DNA of 64,000 nucleotides from the NCBI RefSeq assembly GCF_039541795.1, contig NZ_BAABGX010000002.1, forward strand, positions 930,001-994,000. The letters are read 5' to 3'. The position numbers and the translations under genes were made by a program. The notes beneath the pieces were generated by a model, which was not told where the DNA came from, ran no database searches, and worked only from the letters and a program-made list of their open reading frames with translations. This stretch comes from Nibribacter koreensis (GTDB lineage: Bacteria; Bacteroidota; Bacteroidia; Cytophagales; Hymenobacteraceae). Of the stretch, positions 51,011 to 58,291 are shown in pieces (the stretch's first letter is position 1; every line of letters begins with the position of its first letter).

Positions 51011-51793
51011 TTACTCACCAGTGAAGACTGGTTTGCGCTTTTCATTGAAGGCGGCCACGCCCTCGCGGTTGTCAGCAGAGTTGCCGGCAATCTCCTGACA
51101 GTAGGCTTCATAGTCCAGCATTTCGTCCAGGCTAGACTCAAAGGATTTGTTCAGCATCTTCTTCATGAGGCCGATGGCTTTGGTAGGCGCACTGGCATAA
51201 CGCTCGGCAATCTCTTGCACGGCGGCATCCAGTTCCTCTGGAGCAACTACTTGGTTGACCAAACCTAGTCGCAAGGCTTCATCGGCTTTTACCTTTGTGC
51301 CCAGCGTGCTCAGTTCAAAGGCTTTGCGCATGCCCACCAGACGCGGCAAGAAGTACGATGAACCCGAATCCAACACCAAGCCTACGTTGACAAACACTTC
51401 AATCAAACTAGCTTCTGTGCTGGCCACTACATAGTCACATGCCAAAGCCAGGGAACAACCAGCCCCGGCGGCCACGCCGTTCAGGCGGCAGATGATGGGT
51501 TTTGGCAGTTCGCGCATGGCCCTGATGATGGGATTGTAGCGCTTGTGCAGGCTGTCTGCAAGAGAGCGTTTTTCTGCGCCGGCAATGGCTTTCAAGTCCT
51601 GGCCGCTACAGAAGGCTCTGCCGACACCCGTCAAAATCACCACGCGCACGTTCACGTCTCTGGTTACTTGCTTAAGAGCGTCTTGTAGTTCAAAGCTCTG
51701 CTGGTCGTCAAAGGCGTTGAATACCTCTGGACGGTTGAGCATGATGGTGGCTATGCCATTGGTGACGCTATATTGTAGAATTTGCTCAGACAT
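51011..51793 (-). CDS. Enoyl-CoA hydratase/isomerase, PaaG-like
   Basis: 260 residues from ATG 51793. Crotonase fold: oxyanion-hole segments FCSGQDLKA (about 64-72) and NGVAAGAGCSLALACD (about 105-120), then FVNVGLVLDSGSSYFLPRLVG with the Asp position used by PaaG isomerases. It probably isomerises or hydrates an acyl-CoA, possibly in phenylacetate-type degradation, though no paa genes are adjacent. The frame to 51871 passes through a palindrome and is rejected. The palindrome at 51796 ends 2 nt before the start codon, where a ribosome-binding site would be. Confidence 0.9.
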   Translation of the reverse strand: MSEQILQYSVTNGIATIMLNRPEVFNAFDDQQSFELQDALKQVTRDVNVRVVILTGVGRAFCSGQDLKAIAGAEKRSLADSLHKRYNPIIRAMRELPKPIICRLNGVAAGAGCSLALACDYVVASTEASLIEVFVNVGLVLDSGSSYFLPRLVGMRKAFELSTLGTKVKADEALRLGLVNQVVAPEELDAAVQEIAERYASAPTKAIGLMKKMLNKSFESSLDEMLDYEAYCQEIAGNSADNREGVAAFNEKRKPVFTGE

Positions 51794-51795
51794 GT

Positions 51796-51833
51796 TGTTT
51801 TTGGGCTGTTTTATGAAAAGTAGGCTAAAAACG
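51796..51833. repeat. 38-bp palindromic element, copy 27 (abuts a start codon)
   Basis: TGTTTTTGGGCTGTTTTA and GAAAAGTAGGCTAAAAACG. It ends 2 nt before the PaaG-like ATG and so would form a hairpin over the initiation region of that mRNA. Confidence 0.9.
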
Positions 51834-51940
51834 GTTTTATCAAAAGTACAGATTTGGGTTGGGAGTGCCAAAGGGTTGCCATTGGTGCTTTTTTTCTGTT
51901 TCTTTCCTATCTCAATTTCTTAATCCCACTCCAACCTAAC

Positions 51941-53494
51941 ATGAACAAAACCTATACCCTTTTGCTGGGGGCCGCTTTCTTGGCGTTCCCGGCAATGGCC
52001 CAGCAAAAAGCCGAGCCGCTGGACGCGGCCATCGTAGAGAAAATCAAGCAGGAAGGACTGCAGAAGTCTCAGGTGATGGACATTGCGTTCTACCTCACAG
52101 ACGTGAACGGCCCGCGCCTTTCGGGTTCTACCGGACTGGCCAAAGCCAACCAGTGGACCAAAGAAAAACTTGCCTCCTGGGGCTTAAAGAACGCCACCAT
52201 TGAGCCGTGGGGAACGTTCGGGAAAGGCTGGGAAGTAGAGAAATCCTACCTGGCCCTGACCAAGCCGTATTACCAGCCCATGATTGGCTCACCCAAGGCC
52301 TGGACGCCCAGCACCAACGGTCCGGTAAAAGGGCAGGTAGTCTTGGTGAAAGCCACCAAAGAAGAAGACCTGGCCCAGTACGCCGGCAAGCTGAAAGGCA
52401 AGATTGTGATGGCCGAAGTCACCAATCCTATCAAAACCACTTTTGAGGCCGACGGCAACCGCTACACCGACGAGCAACTGCACAAGATGGCCGAGCCAGT
52501 GGCTCCAACTGCCGGACGCGCACCTATGAGCGAAGAGCGTATGGCCCAGATGCGTGCCCGTCGTGCATTTGTAACCAAGATGAACGAGATGATTCTCTCT
52601 GAAGGCGCTGCCGCCATCCTAAGTTCACGCGGAGGTTCACATGGTACGTTCTTTACTACCAACGGTGCACCGTACGCCATGGACGCCAAGCCGGCCCTGC
52701 CTGAGTTTGAGATTGCCCAGGAAGACCTGTCCCGCATGAGCCGCCTTTTGAGCGCTGGCATTCCAGTAGAAGTAGAACTAGAGAGCAAAACCCGATTCTT
52801 AACTGATGACCCGCAAGGCTACAACGTCATCGCTGAGATACCAGGTTCTGACAAAAAACTGAAAAGCGAAGTAGTGATGCTAGGCGGTCACATTGACTCT
52901 TGGCACGCCGCTACCGGCGCCACAGACAACGCCGCGGGCGTGGCCGTGATGATGGAAGCCGTACGCATTATCAAAGCCTTGAACCTTCAGCCTAAGCGCA
53001 CTATCAGAATCGCGCTTTGGGGTGGTGAAGAGCAAGGTCTGCACGGTTCCCGCGGTTATGCCAAGAAGTACATAGGTGACACCAAAACGATGGCCTTGTT
53101 GCCACAACAGGAGAAAATCTCGGCGTACTTCAACCTGGACAACGGTACTGGCAAGATCAGAGGTATTTACACGCAGGGCAATGAGGCCGTGGCTCCGTTG
53201 TTCTCTGAGTGGTTGAAGCCCTTCAACGCCATGGGCGCCACTACCGTGACCAACCGCAATACCGGCGGCACCGACCACTTGTCTTTTGACGCGCTGGGCG
53301 TACCGGGTTTCCAGTTCATCCAGGATGAGATTGAGTACAACACCCGCACCCACCACACCAACATGGACACCTATGACAGACTACAGCCCGAGGACCTAAA
53401 ACAAGCCTCTGTAATTGTGGCCAACTTTGTGTACCAGACCGCCAACCGCGCAGAGAAACTGCCGCGCAAACCCATGCCTAAGCCGCAGTCATAA
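51941..53494 (+). CDS. Exported M28-family zinc aminopeptidase with PA domain
   Basis: 517 residues from ATG 51941. Signal peptide (about 1-19), a PA-type insert (about 125-290), then the M28 catalytic domain with ligands in GGHIDSWH (His, Asp), the bridging Asp in TDNAAG, GGEEQGLHGS (Glu-Glu), FNLDNG (Asp) and YNTRTHHTNMDTYD (His). It probably acts as a periplasmic di-zinc aminopeptidase or dipeptidase. An upstream ATG (51854) would add 29 residues and lose the signal-peptide position. Confidence 0.93.
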   Translation: MNKTYTLLLGAAFLAFPAMAQQKAEPLDAAIVEKIKQEGLQKSQVMDIAFYLTDVNGPRLSGSTGLAKANQWTKEKLASWGLKNATIEPWGTFGKGWEVEKSYLALTKPYYQPMIGSPKAWTPSTNGPVKGQVVLVKATKEEDLAQYAGKLKGKIVMAEVTNPIKTTFEADGNRYTDEQLHKMAEPVAPTAGRAPMSEERMAQMRARRAFVTKMNEMILSEGAAAILSSRGGSHGTFFTTNGAPYAMDAKPALPEFEIAQEDLSRMSRLLSAGIPVEVELESKTRFLTDDPQGYNVIAEIPGSDKKLKSEVVMLGGHIDSWHAATGATDNAAGVAVMMEAVRIIKALNLQPKRTIRIALWGGEEQGLHGSRGYAKKYIGDTKTMALLPQQEKISAYFNLDNGTGKIRGIYTQGNEAVAPLFSEWLKPFNAMGATTVTNRNTGGTDHLSFDALGVPGFQFIQDEIEYNTRTHHTNMDTYDRLQPEDLKQASVIVANFVYQTANRAEKLPRKPMPKPQS

Positions 53495-53516
53495 GGTTTA
53501 GCTTTAATCATAACCT

Positions 53517-53552
53517 AAAAGCCCGGTGTTCTTTCCAGAGCATCGGGCTTTT
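53517..53552 (+). terminator. Terminator after the M28 peptidase gene
   Basis: Stem AAAAGCCCGGTG / CATCGGGCTTTT (one G-U pair) with a 12-nt loop and TTTT. A 38-bp palindrome follows after 25 nt. Confidence 0.85.
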
Positions 53553-53577
53553 TGATGAAGTGTAAATGGGGACGGGG

Positions 53578-53615
53578 CGTTTTTGGCTTCTTTTCACCAA
53601 AACAGCCCAAAAACG
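53578..53615. repeat. 38-bp palindromic element, copy 28
   Basis: CGTTTTTGGCTTCTTTTC and CCAAAACAGCCCAAAAACG. Confidence 0.9.
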
Positions 53616-53625
53616 GATTTTTCTC

Positions 53626-53655
53626 CCGCCCTTGTCGCGTGTTTTCACCAACAAG
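53626..53655. repeat. Decayed GTTGGTG-type hairpin
   Basis: CCCGCCCTTGTCGCG then TGTTTTCACCAACAAG. The flank and right arm match 22835-22865, but the left arm is mutated. Confidence 0.5.
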
Positions 53656-53734
53656 CGGAAGGGTCCTTGCACCTAGCTATCGCCTCGCATACTATTCTGA
53701 TTTCTTTGAAAGCATCCAAAGAGATGAACCCGGT

Positions 53735-53772
53735 CGGTTTTAGCCTCTTTTGCGCAAAACAGCCCAAAAACG
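53735..53772. repeat. 38-bp palindromic element, copy 29
   Basis: CGGTTTTAGCCTCTTTTG and CAAAACAGCCCAAAAACG. It is the second copy within 160 nt, the closest pair in the window; both sit in the gap before the tiny membrane protein. Confidence 0.88.
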
Positions 53773-53903
53773 AACATCTTCTCTTCAACATCATTCTAAC
53801 TAGTTATCAATCAGCAATAACTGATTCCTGTCAACTAATTCCTACTGACTGTTTACCGTATCTTGTAATTGTGTATCTTTACTAATTACCCTATTACGCT
53901 TTT

Positions 53904-54080
53904 ATGAATACTCGCAACGCAAACATGCTTTTAAACGGCATGCTGGTGGTTTCCTTCTTGATTCTCATGCGCAACATAGAGCATCCAAACATCATGGTGC
54001 CTGCGCTGTCCTTCGTAGGATTCTTGATCTTTGTCGTGTTCAAGTTCATCATCACCCTTAGAAACCGAAAACAGAAATAA
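53904..54080 (+). CDS. Tiny two-TM membrane protein (58 aa)
   Basis: ATG 53904 to TAA 54080. A polar N-terminus (NTRNA), two hydrophobic helices (about 8-22 and 30-50) joined by a short loop with RNIEHPN, and a basic tail RNRKQK. It ends 17 nt before the next membrane-protein gene, consistent with an operon. A TATCTTTA stretch about 25-30 nt upstream is a weak -7 candidate. Function unknown. Confidence 0.65.
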   Translation: MNTRNANMLLNGMLVVSFLILMRNIEHPNIMVPALSFVGFLIFVVFKFIITLRNRKQK

Positions 54081-54097
54081 CCTAACCGCTTACCCCT

Positions 54098-54565
54098 ATG
54101 GAGTCCTTCTTCCTGAACTTGTCTCCTCCCAATGAGAACAGATCCACGCTGTCCTGGCTATACTCGGCCATGGCGGCCATCTTTTTGCTGGTAGGCTGTG
54201 TAGGCGTCTATACCGAATTTGCTTCTGGGCAGGCCCAATGGCACAACTACCTGTTGCCGCTGGTCCAGATGGCGCTGGGCATCTCTTACCTGGTGGTGGT
54301 GATTAGAAGAAGACGCCCGGTGGGCAAAAGCTACGTGCAGGTAGACGACCAGCAGATAGAACTCAAACTAGAGCCAGATGAAGACGCGTACACTCTGCCC
54401 TGGGAAGACATTCACCTCTTGCGCGTCCAGCCAAACAAACTCATCTACCGCCTCTCTACCGGCCACACCGGCGAAATCGATTTAGAGGACGTCCCAGAAG
54501 AGCACCTGGAAACCGTCCGGGAAGTCATCAGGCAAGCCGGCAAACGCAAAGGAGTAAGTCTTTGA
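54098..54565 (+). CDS. Two-TM protein with PH-like C-terminal domain
   Basis: 155 residues. Two membrane helices (about 20-40 and 51-69), a basic patch (RRRR), then a beta-strand-rich domain (about 76-135, VQVDDQQIELKL ... YTLPWEDIHLLRVQPNKLIY) resembling bacterial PH-like domains, and a final amphipathic helix. Function unknown. It probably pairs with the tiny membrane protein upstream. Confidence 0.7.
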   Translation: MESFFLNLSPPNENRSTLSWLYSAMAAIFLLVGCVGVYTEFASGQAQWHNYLLPLVQMALGISYLVVVIRRRRPVGKSYVQVDDQQIELKLEPDEDAYTLPWEDIHLLRVQPNKLIYRLSTGHTGEIDLEDVPEEHLETVREVIRQAGKRKGVSL

Positions 54566-54567
54566 GA

Positions 54568-54600
54568 GAGTCCTGAGTCGCGAGTTCTGAGTCTTGAGTC
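54568..54600. repeat. Quasi-tandem GAGTC repeat
   Basis: Repeated units around GAGTC (GAGTCGCGAG, CTGAGTCTTGAGTC). Similar stretches are at 6197-6219 and, reversed, at 48015-48055. Confidence 0.55.
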
Positions 54601-54615
54601 AAGCATCATATAAAA

Positions 54616-54653
54616 CGTAAAGGCCCTGAAGAAAACTCTTCAGGGCCTTTACG
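54616..54653 (+). terminator. Perfect 17-bp terminator abutting a palindrome
   Basis: CGTAAAGGCCCTGAAGA / TCTTCAGGGCCTTTACG with a 4-nt loop. The final CG is also the first CG of the palindrome, whose TTTTT gives the U-tract. Confidence 0.92.
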
Positions 54654-54689
54654 TTTTTAGACTTTTTTCTGAGAATTAGGCTAAAAATG
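54652..54689. repeat. 38-bp palindromic element, copy 30
   Basis: CGTTTTTAGACTTTTTTC and GAGAATTAGGCTAAAAATG, diverged. It shares two bases with the terminator stem. Confidence 0.85.
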
Positions 54690-54775
54690 GATATAAGCTG
54701 GTTGAAATTCTTGTACAATTAAGTAATAGTAATCCCTTTCAACAGAGTCACCGTTTACTTCTTCAAGTCAACCAT

Positions 54776-55216
54776 TTATTCCTTTACAGGAATATGCCAT
54801 GTCTGGCCAGAGGCGGCTTTCCTTGGTATGAAGGTATACTTAGCAGGGTCCTTCAGCTTTAATCTCCATACAAACCTTAAGATTTCTGCAGAGGGGGTTG
54901 ATGCCTCAGTATCCGGAGGGCATTTTGCTCCAATGTTCATGTAAATAGTATCTTCTATTTGGGTTATAAGACCATCGAGCGGGCAGTCTGTAGAATGCCA
55001 AAGAACAAAGGATATCTCTACTGAATCTGACTCTAATCGTTTAACCTGAAGTTGGTGAGCTTTTCTTATATTTTGTCCAACAAGAAACCTCTTGACATCA
55101 TCTCTTGAGGCATTATAATACTGAAATTTGGAGGGCAGTTTATTTTCAGAGCAGGCTGAGTATGCACCAAGGGAGAATAAAAAAATGGTAATCTTAAGAA
55201 ATGCATTGACCTTCAT
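54776..55216 (-). CDS. AT-rich hypothetical lipoprotein
   Basis: 146 residues from ATG 55216 (an upstream ATG at 55282 would place 22 extra residues before the signal). Signal MKVNAFLKITIFLFSLGA with the lipobox ending at YSAC. The mature part has two Cys (TDCPLDG, AKCPPD) that may pair, and a beta-rich profile. Unknown family. A/T-richer than neighbours, as is the next gene. Confidence 0.65.
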   Translation of the reverse strand: MKVNAFLKITIFLFSLGAYSACSENKLPSKFQYYNASRDDVKRFLVGQNIRKAHQLQVKRLESDSVEISFVLWHSTDCPLDGLITQIEDTIYMNIGAKCPPDTEASTPSAEILRFVWRLKLKDPAKYTFIPRKAASGQTWHIPVKE

Positions 55217-55282
55217 ACGAGGGAATATGTTACCAATGATACTAATTAGAATCTGTTTCTTCTTAAGGTAAATCAATTTCAT

Positions 55283-55324
55283 CTGTCTTCCTGAAAGGAA
55301 CCTGTGGGCGAACTAGACAGGCGG
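55283..55324. repeat. Partial copy of the TGTCATCC repeat
   Basis: CTGTCTTCCTGAAAGGA and GCGAACTAGACAGGCG align with 42588-42632. The region then continues into a CCCCTTGAGGGG / AGAGGGGTGTTTA stretch (55343-55373) resembling 10231-10293. Confidence 0.55.
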
Positions 55325-55436
55325 TTGCATAAGAGCAGATTCTCCCCTTGAGGGGAGCGCAGAGGGGTGTTTATTTCAACAGATGAAGCTATCATATACT
55401 CATTTTGAATCTATAGAGCTAGGGTTAATGAATGTT

Positions 55437-55796
55437 CTATTTCTTCTTTTGATGTGCTAGTTTGAAGTAATGAACTCCTAGAAATATTGAGATTAGAGGA
55501 AGGACAGTCAAAGGAATTTTAAAACCTAAGAACCCTAAAAATGTGATGAAGGTCAAAATCCCAAACAAAATACCCAGTTGTCTGAAGTCCTTTTTGAACA
55601 AGTACAGGAAAAGCAATAGGATATTCCAAAAGGAGTAAACTATAACTTGCCATACCAGCATAAACCCTTCATAAAACTTCTTCTTGAAGAAATATGCTAT
55701 GGAATCGTCAACTATTATGAGGAATAATAGAAGAAAGGAAAATGCTGTAAGAAGGTAATGGTAGTTACTCTTATTTAAACTAAAGCTGAGTCTCAT
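55437..55796 (-). CDS. Small four-TM hypothetical protein, AT-rich
   Basis: 119 residues, mostly hydrophobic, with about four membrane helices (about 13-32, 43-65, 72-90 and 94-112) and a basic C-terminus (HQKKK). No family recognised. It starts 13 nt after the preceding PAP2-like gene on the same strand, so it is likely in its operon. Confidence 0.6.
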   Translation of the reverse strand: MRLSFSLNKSNYHYLLTAFSFLLLFLIIVDDSIAYFFKKKFYEGFMLVWQVIVYSFWNILLLFLYLFKKDFRQLGILFGILTFITFLGFLGFKIPLTVLPLISIFLGVHYFKLAHQKKK

Positions 55797-55809
55797 ATAA
55801 ACAGCTGCT

Positions 55810-56430
55810 TTAAAAAGGAAGCCCCCAGAGAATCACGCCTAGCAGAAAACCCAGAATAAAGCCTGTGTAGACTTGTTTAGTGTTGTGGGCGCCTAACGCC
55901 AGCCTGGCAGAAAGAACCGCTCCGGCAATGGCAATGCCTATAACGGCGGGGTAAAACAAATGCGGTTCTGGGAGCCAGTCATAAAGCAAAACCAGAATAC
56001 CCAAGGCCCCGCCTACCCCAATGGCGTGCGCGCTAATCTTCCAGAACTGGTTAATGACCAGCGTCATGTAGACAGACGCCGTGATGATGGCCATCACGTA
56101 AAAGAACAGGTCGTCAAAGTAGGTCTGGCGGTAAAAGAGGACGGTAGTCACCGTGTAACAGGCTGCGGCAAACAATAAGGGCCAGCGCCGGTCTGCCCTG
56201 CTTTCTAAGGTAAGGGATGAGATTTGTCCCGCCCGCCGCATGGCATACGCTCCCAACCCTGGAATGAGGAAAGTGGTCAGAAAGACCATAATCCAGACCA
56301 GACGCCGCCCTTCTACCGGGAACGTCAAGGCACCCACCGGCAGGTAGAACAAGATCAGGGCGAACAAGTACGATGGCAACAGCAGTGGATGAAACACCAC
56401 TGACAGCACCAGCGCGAGGCGGGGATTCAC
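55810..56430 (-). CDS. Polytopic membrane protein, PAP2-like C-terminal half
   Basis: 206 residues with about six membrane helices; GTG start at 56430. The segments KISAHAIGVGG and SARLALGAHNTKQVYTGFILGF resemble the end of PAP2-type (lipid phosphatase) proteins, with His in each, but the classic KxxxxxxRP motif is not obvious, so activity is uncertain. It lies downstream of rpoN in the same direction, separated by repeats. Confidence 0.65.
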   Translation of the reverse strand: MNPRLALVLSVVFHPLLLPSYLFALILFYLPVGALTFPVEGRRLVWIMVFLTTFLIPGLGAYAMRRAGQISSLTLESRADRRWPLLFAAACYTVTTVLFYRQTYFDDLFFYVMAIITASVYMTLVINQFWKISAHAIGVGGALGILVLLYDWLPEPHLFYPAVIGIAIAGAVLSARLALGAHNTKQVYTGFILGFLLGVILWGLPF

Positions 56431-56436
56431 TTCGTT

Positions 56437-56536
56437 AATTAAAAATTAGAAATTAGGAATGGGGGCATGCAGGAAACGGCTCTAGCTCAATCGTAAATTT
56501 GGTTAAAAATAATTTCTAATTTTTAATTTCTAATTC
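56437..56536. repeat. AT-rich inverted quasi-tandem repeat
   Basis: AATTAAAAATTAGAAATTAG (56437 on) and AATTTCTAATTTTTAATT (56511 on) are inverted copies made of an 8-10 nt unit, separated by about 50 nt. Confidence 0.65.
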
Positions 56537-56587
56537 GCCTTCGCAAGGAGTTGTAAGCCATTTGGCTTACAACTCCTTGCGAAGGCG
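56536..56587 (-). repeat. Perfect 24-bp hairpin spanning the rpoN stop codon
   Basis: CGCCTTCGCAAGGAGTTGTA then AGCC (56536-56559), loop ATTT, and its exact complement (56564-56587), which encodes the last six codons and stop of rpoN. In the rpoN mRNA this forms a very stable hairpin at the 3' end, but an A-rich tract follows instead of U. It looks like an inverted duplication of the gene end. Confidence 0.85.
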
Positions 56588-58051
56588 CGCTACGGGTATG
56601 TTTAACTGCTCACGGTATTTGGCCACGGTGCGGCGGGCAATGTTATAGCCTTTCTCGTTGAGCATTTTTTCAATCTTGTCATCTGAGAGCGGCTTGCGTT
56701 TGTTCTCTTTCTCAATGATGTCTTTGAGAATGGCCTTCACCTCGCGACTACTGGCTTCTTCGCCGGCATCGGTGGCAATGCCTTCAGAGAAGAAGAACTT
56801 AAGCGGTATAATCCCGAACTCGGTCTGTACGCTCTTGCTGTTGGCCACCCGGCTGACGGTAGAAATGTCCATACCGATGTCCTCGGCGATGTCTTTCAGA
56901 ATCATGGGGCGCAGCTTGCTTTCATCGCCGTCCAGAAAATACTCATACTGGCGTTTCATGATGGATTCCATGGTGCGCAACAGGGTATTCTGGCGCTGTT
57001 TGATGGCGTCAATAAACCACTTAGCCGAGTCCAGTTTCTGCTTCACAAAGGTGACCGTCTCCTTGAGCTTCTTGTCTGTCTTGGCGCTTTTGTCATAGGC
57101 GTCAAACATGTCGGCGTAAGACCGCGAGATGCGCAGGTCTGGCGCGTTGCGGGCGTTCAAAGACAGTTGCAACTGGCCTTCCTCATTGGTGATGATAAAG
57201 TCCGGAATCACGTACTGCACGCGCGTAGCGCCCCCGCTACCGCCGGGCTTGGGGTTGAGCTTCAAGATTAAGTCTATCGCCGATTTGAGTTCATAGTCCT
57301 CCAGCTCCAGCTTCTGCTGAATGCGCGGATAATGCTTCTTAGTGAACTCGTCAAAGGTGTCATGGATGATTTGCTCCGCTACCTCAGTAATGTCATCTGG
57401 GTCGCGGCGCTCTAGTTGCAAGAGCAGACACTCCTGCAAATCGCGGGCGGCAATGCCAGGCGGATCAAAGGCTTGGATGCGGCGCAGAACATCTTCAATT
57501 TCCTCTACGCTGGCTTCTATGTTCTGCGAAAAGGCCAGGTCATTGGAGATGGCCTGCAGGTCACGGCGTATGTAGCCTTCTTCGTCAATACTGCCAATCA
57601 ACTGCACGCCAATGGCTTGTTGTTTCTCATTGAGGTTCAGGAAGCCCAGTTGGTCCATGAGCGAGTCGGTGAGCGAACCCGTGAAGGCAATGGGCGTCTC
57701 GCGCTCCTCTTCCTCGCCGGGACCATCGCCTTGCATTTTATAGCCGGCAATGTCATCATCGCTCATATATTCTTCCAGGTTGAGGTCGCCGTCGTCATCG
57801 TCGCGGCGCATCTCCTCCTCGGCGTAATCATCTTCGGTATTGTCGAAATCTTCGTCCGCGTCTGAGGAGGTGTCCTCCTCGGCGGGGGCATCATCGGCTA
57901 CGTCACCTTCTTCCAGCGCAGGATTGATTTCCAGTTCTTCTTTGATGCGGGCCTCCAGCTCAGCGGTAGGCACCTGCAGCAGTTTTATGAACTGTATCTG
58001 CTGGGGTGATAGTTTCTGGGATAAAAGCTGTTTTAAGTCAAGTCTCTGCAT
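56567..58051 (-). CDS. rpoN: RNA polymerase sigma-54 factor
   Basis: 494 residues from ATG 58051. Region I is Gln/Leu-rich (LKQLLSQKLSPQQIQFIKLLQ), region II strongly acidic (about 55-120), followed by the core-binding domain (about 125-300), the helix-turn-helix (DISTVSRVANSKSVQTEFG, about 375) and the RpoN box ARRTVAKYRE near the end that contacts the -24 element. It directs transcription that needs AAA+ activators; none is in this window. The last codons are part of a 24-bp hairpin. Confidence 0.96.
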   Translation of the reverse strand: MQRLDLKQLLSQKLSPQQIQFIKLLQVPTAELEARIKEELEINPALEEGDVADDAPAEEDTSSDADEDFDNTEDDYAEEEMRRDDDDGDLNLEEYMSDDDIAGYKMQGDGPGEEEERETPIAFTGSLTDSLMDQLGFLNLNEKQQAIGVQLIGSIDEEGYIRRDLQAISNDLAFSQNIEASVEEIEDVLRRIQAFDPPGIAARDLQECLLLQLERRDPDDITEVAEQIIHDTFDEFTKKHYPRIQQKLELEDYELKSAIDLILKLNPKPGGSGGATRVQYVIPDFIITNEEGQLQLSLNARNAPDLRISRSYADMFDAYDKSAKTDKKLKETVTFVKQKLDSAKWFIDAIKQRQNTLLRTMESIMKRQYEYFLDGDESKLRPMILKDIAEDIGMDISTVSRVANSKSVQTEFGIIPLKFFFSEGIATDAGEEASSREVKAILKDIIEKENKRKPLSDDKIEKMLNEKGYNIARRTVAKYREQLNIPVARLRKEL

Positions 58052-58154
58052 AGGCGAACGGCACCGGCCCCACAAGCGCGGACTAGGCCAAAGTTATGGT
58101 TTTTTACTACGGCTTTGCAAAAAAGGTTAATTTTGAATTTCGTGCCAAGGGCGC

Positions 58155-58290
58155 GAGGTATCACGTAGCAAGGATCAGGTAGCAAGACTTTTCTTTTTAA
58201 GTACTTCATACTTTGTACGCTTACCTGTTACCTTTGTCCTGATACGTGATACTTGATACGCGCTACCTATTTGGCGCTACGTGATACTAT
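58155..58290. repeat. Quasi-inverted TATCACGTA / TACGTGATA stretch
   Basis: GGTATCACGTAGC and AAGGATCAGGTAGC at the left; GTCCTGATACGTGATACTTG and GCGCTACGTGATAC at the right. Repeated 10-12 nt units in both orientations precede asnS up to its start codon. Confidence 0.55.
58229..58236 (+). promoter_or_regulatory. -7 box TACCTTTG for asnS
   Basis: TAnnTTTG match 55 nt before the asnS ATG, inside the quasi-inverted repeat. Confidence 0.5.
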
Positions 58291-58291
58291 T

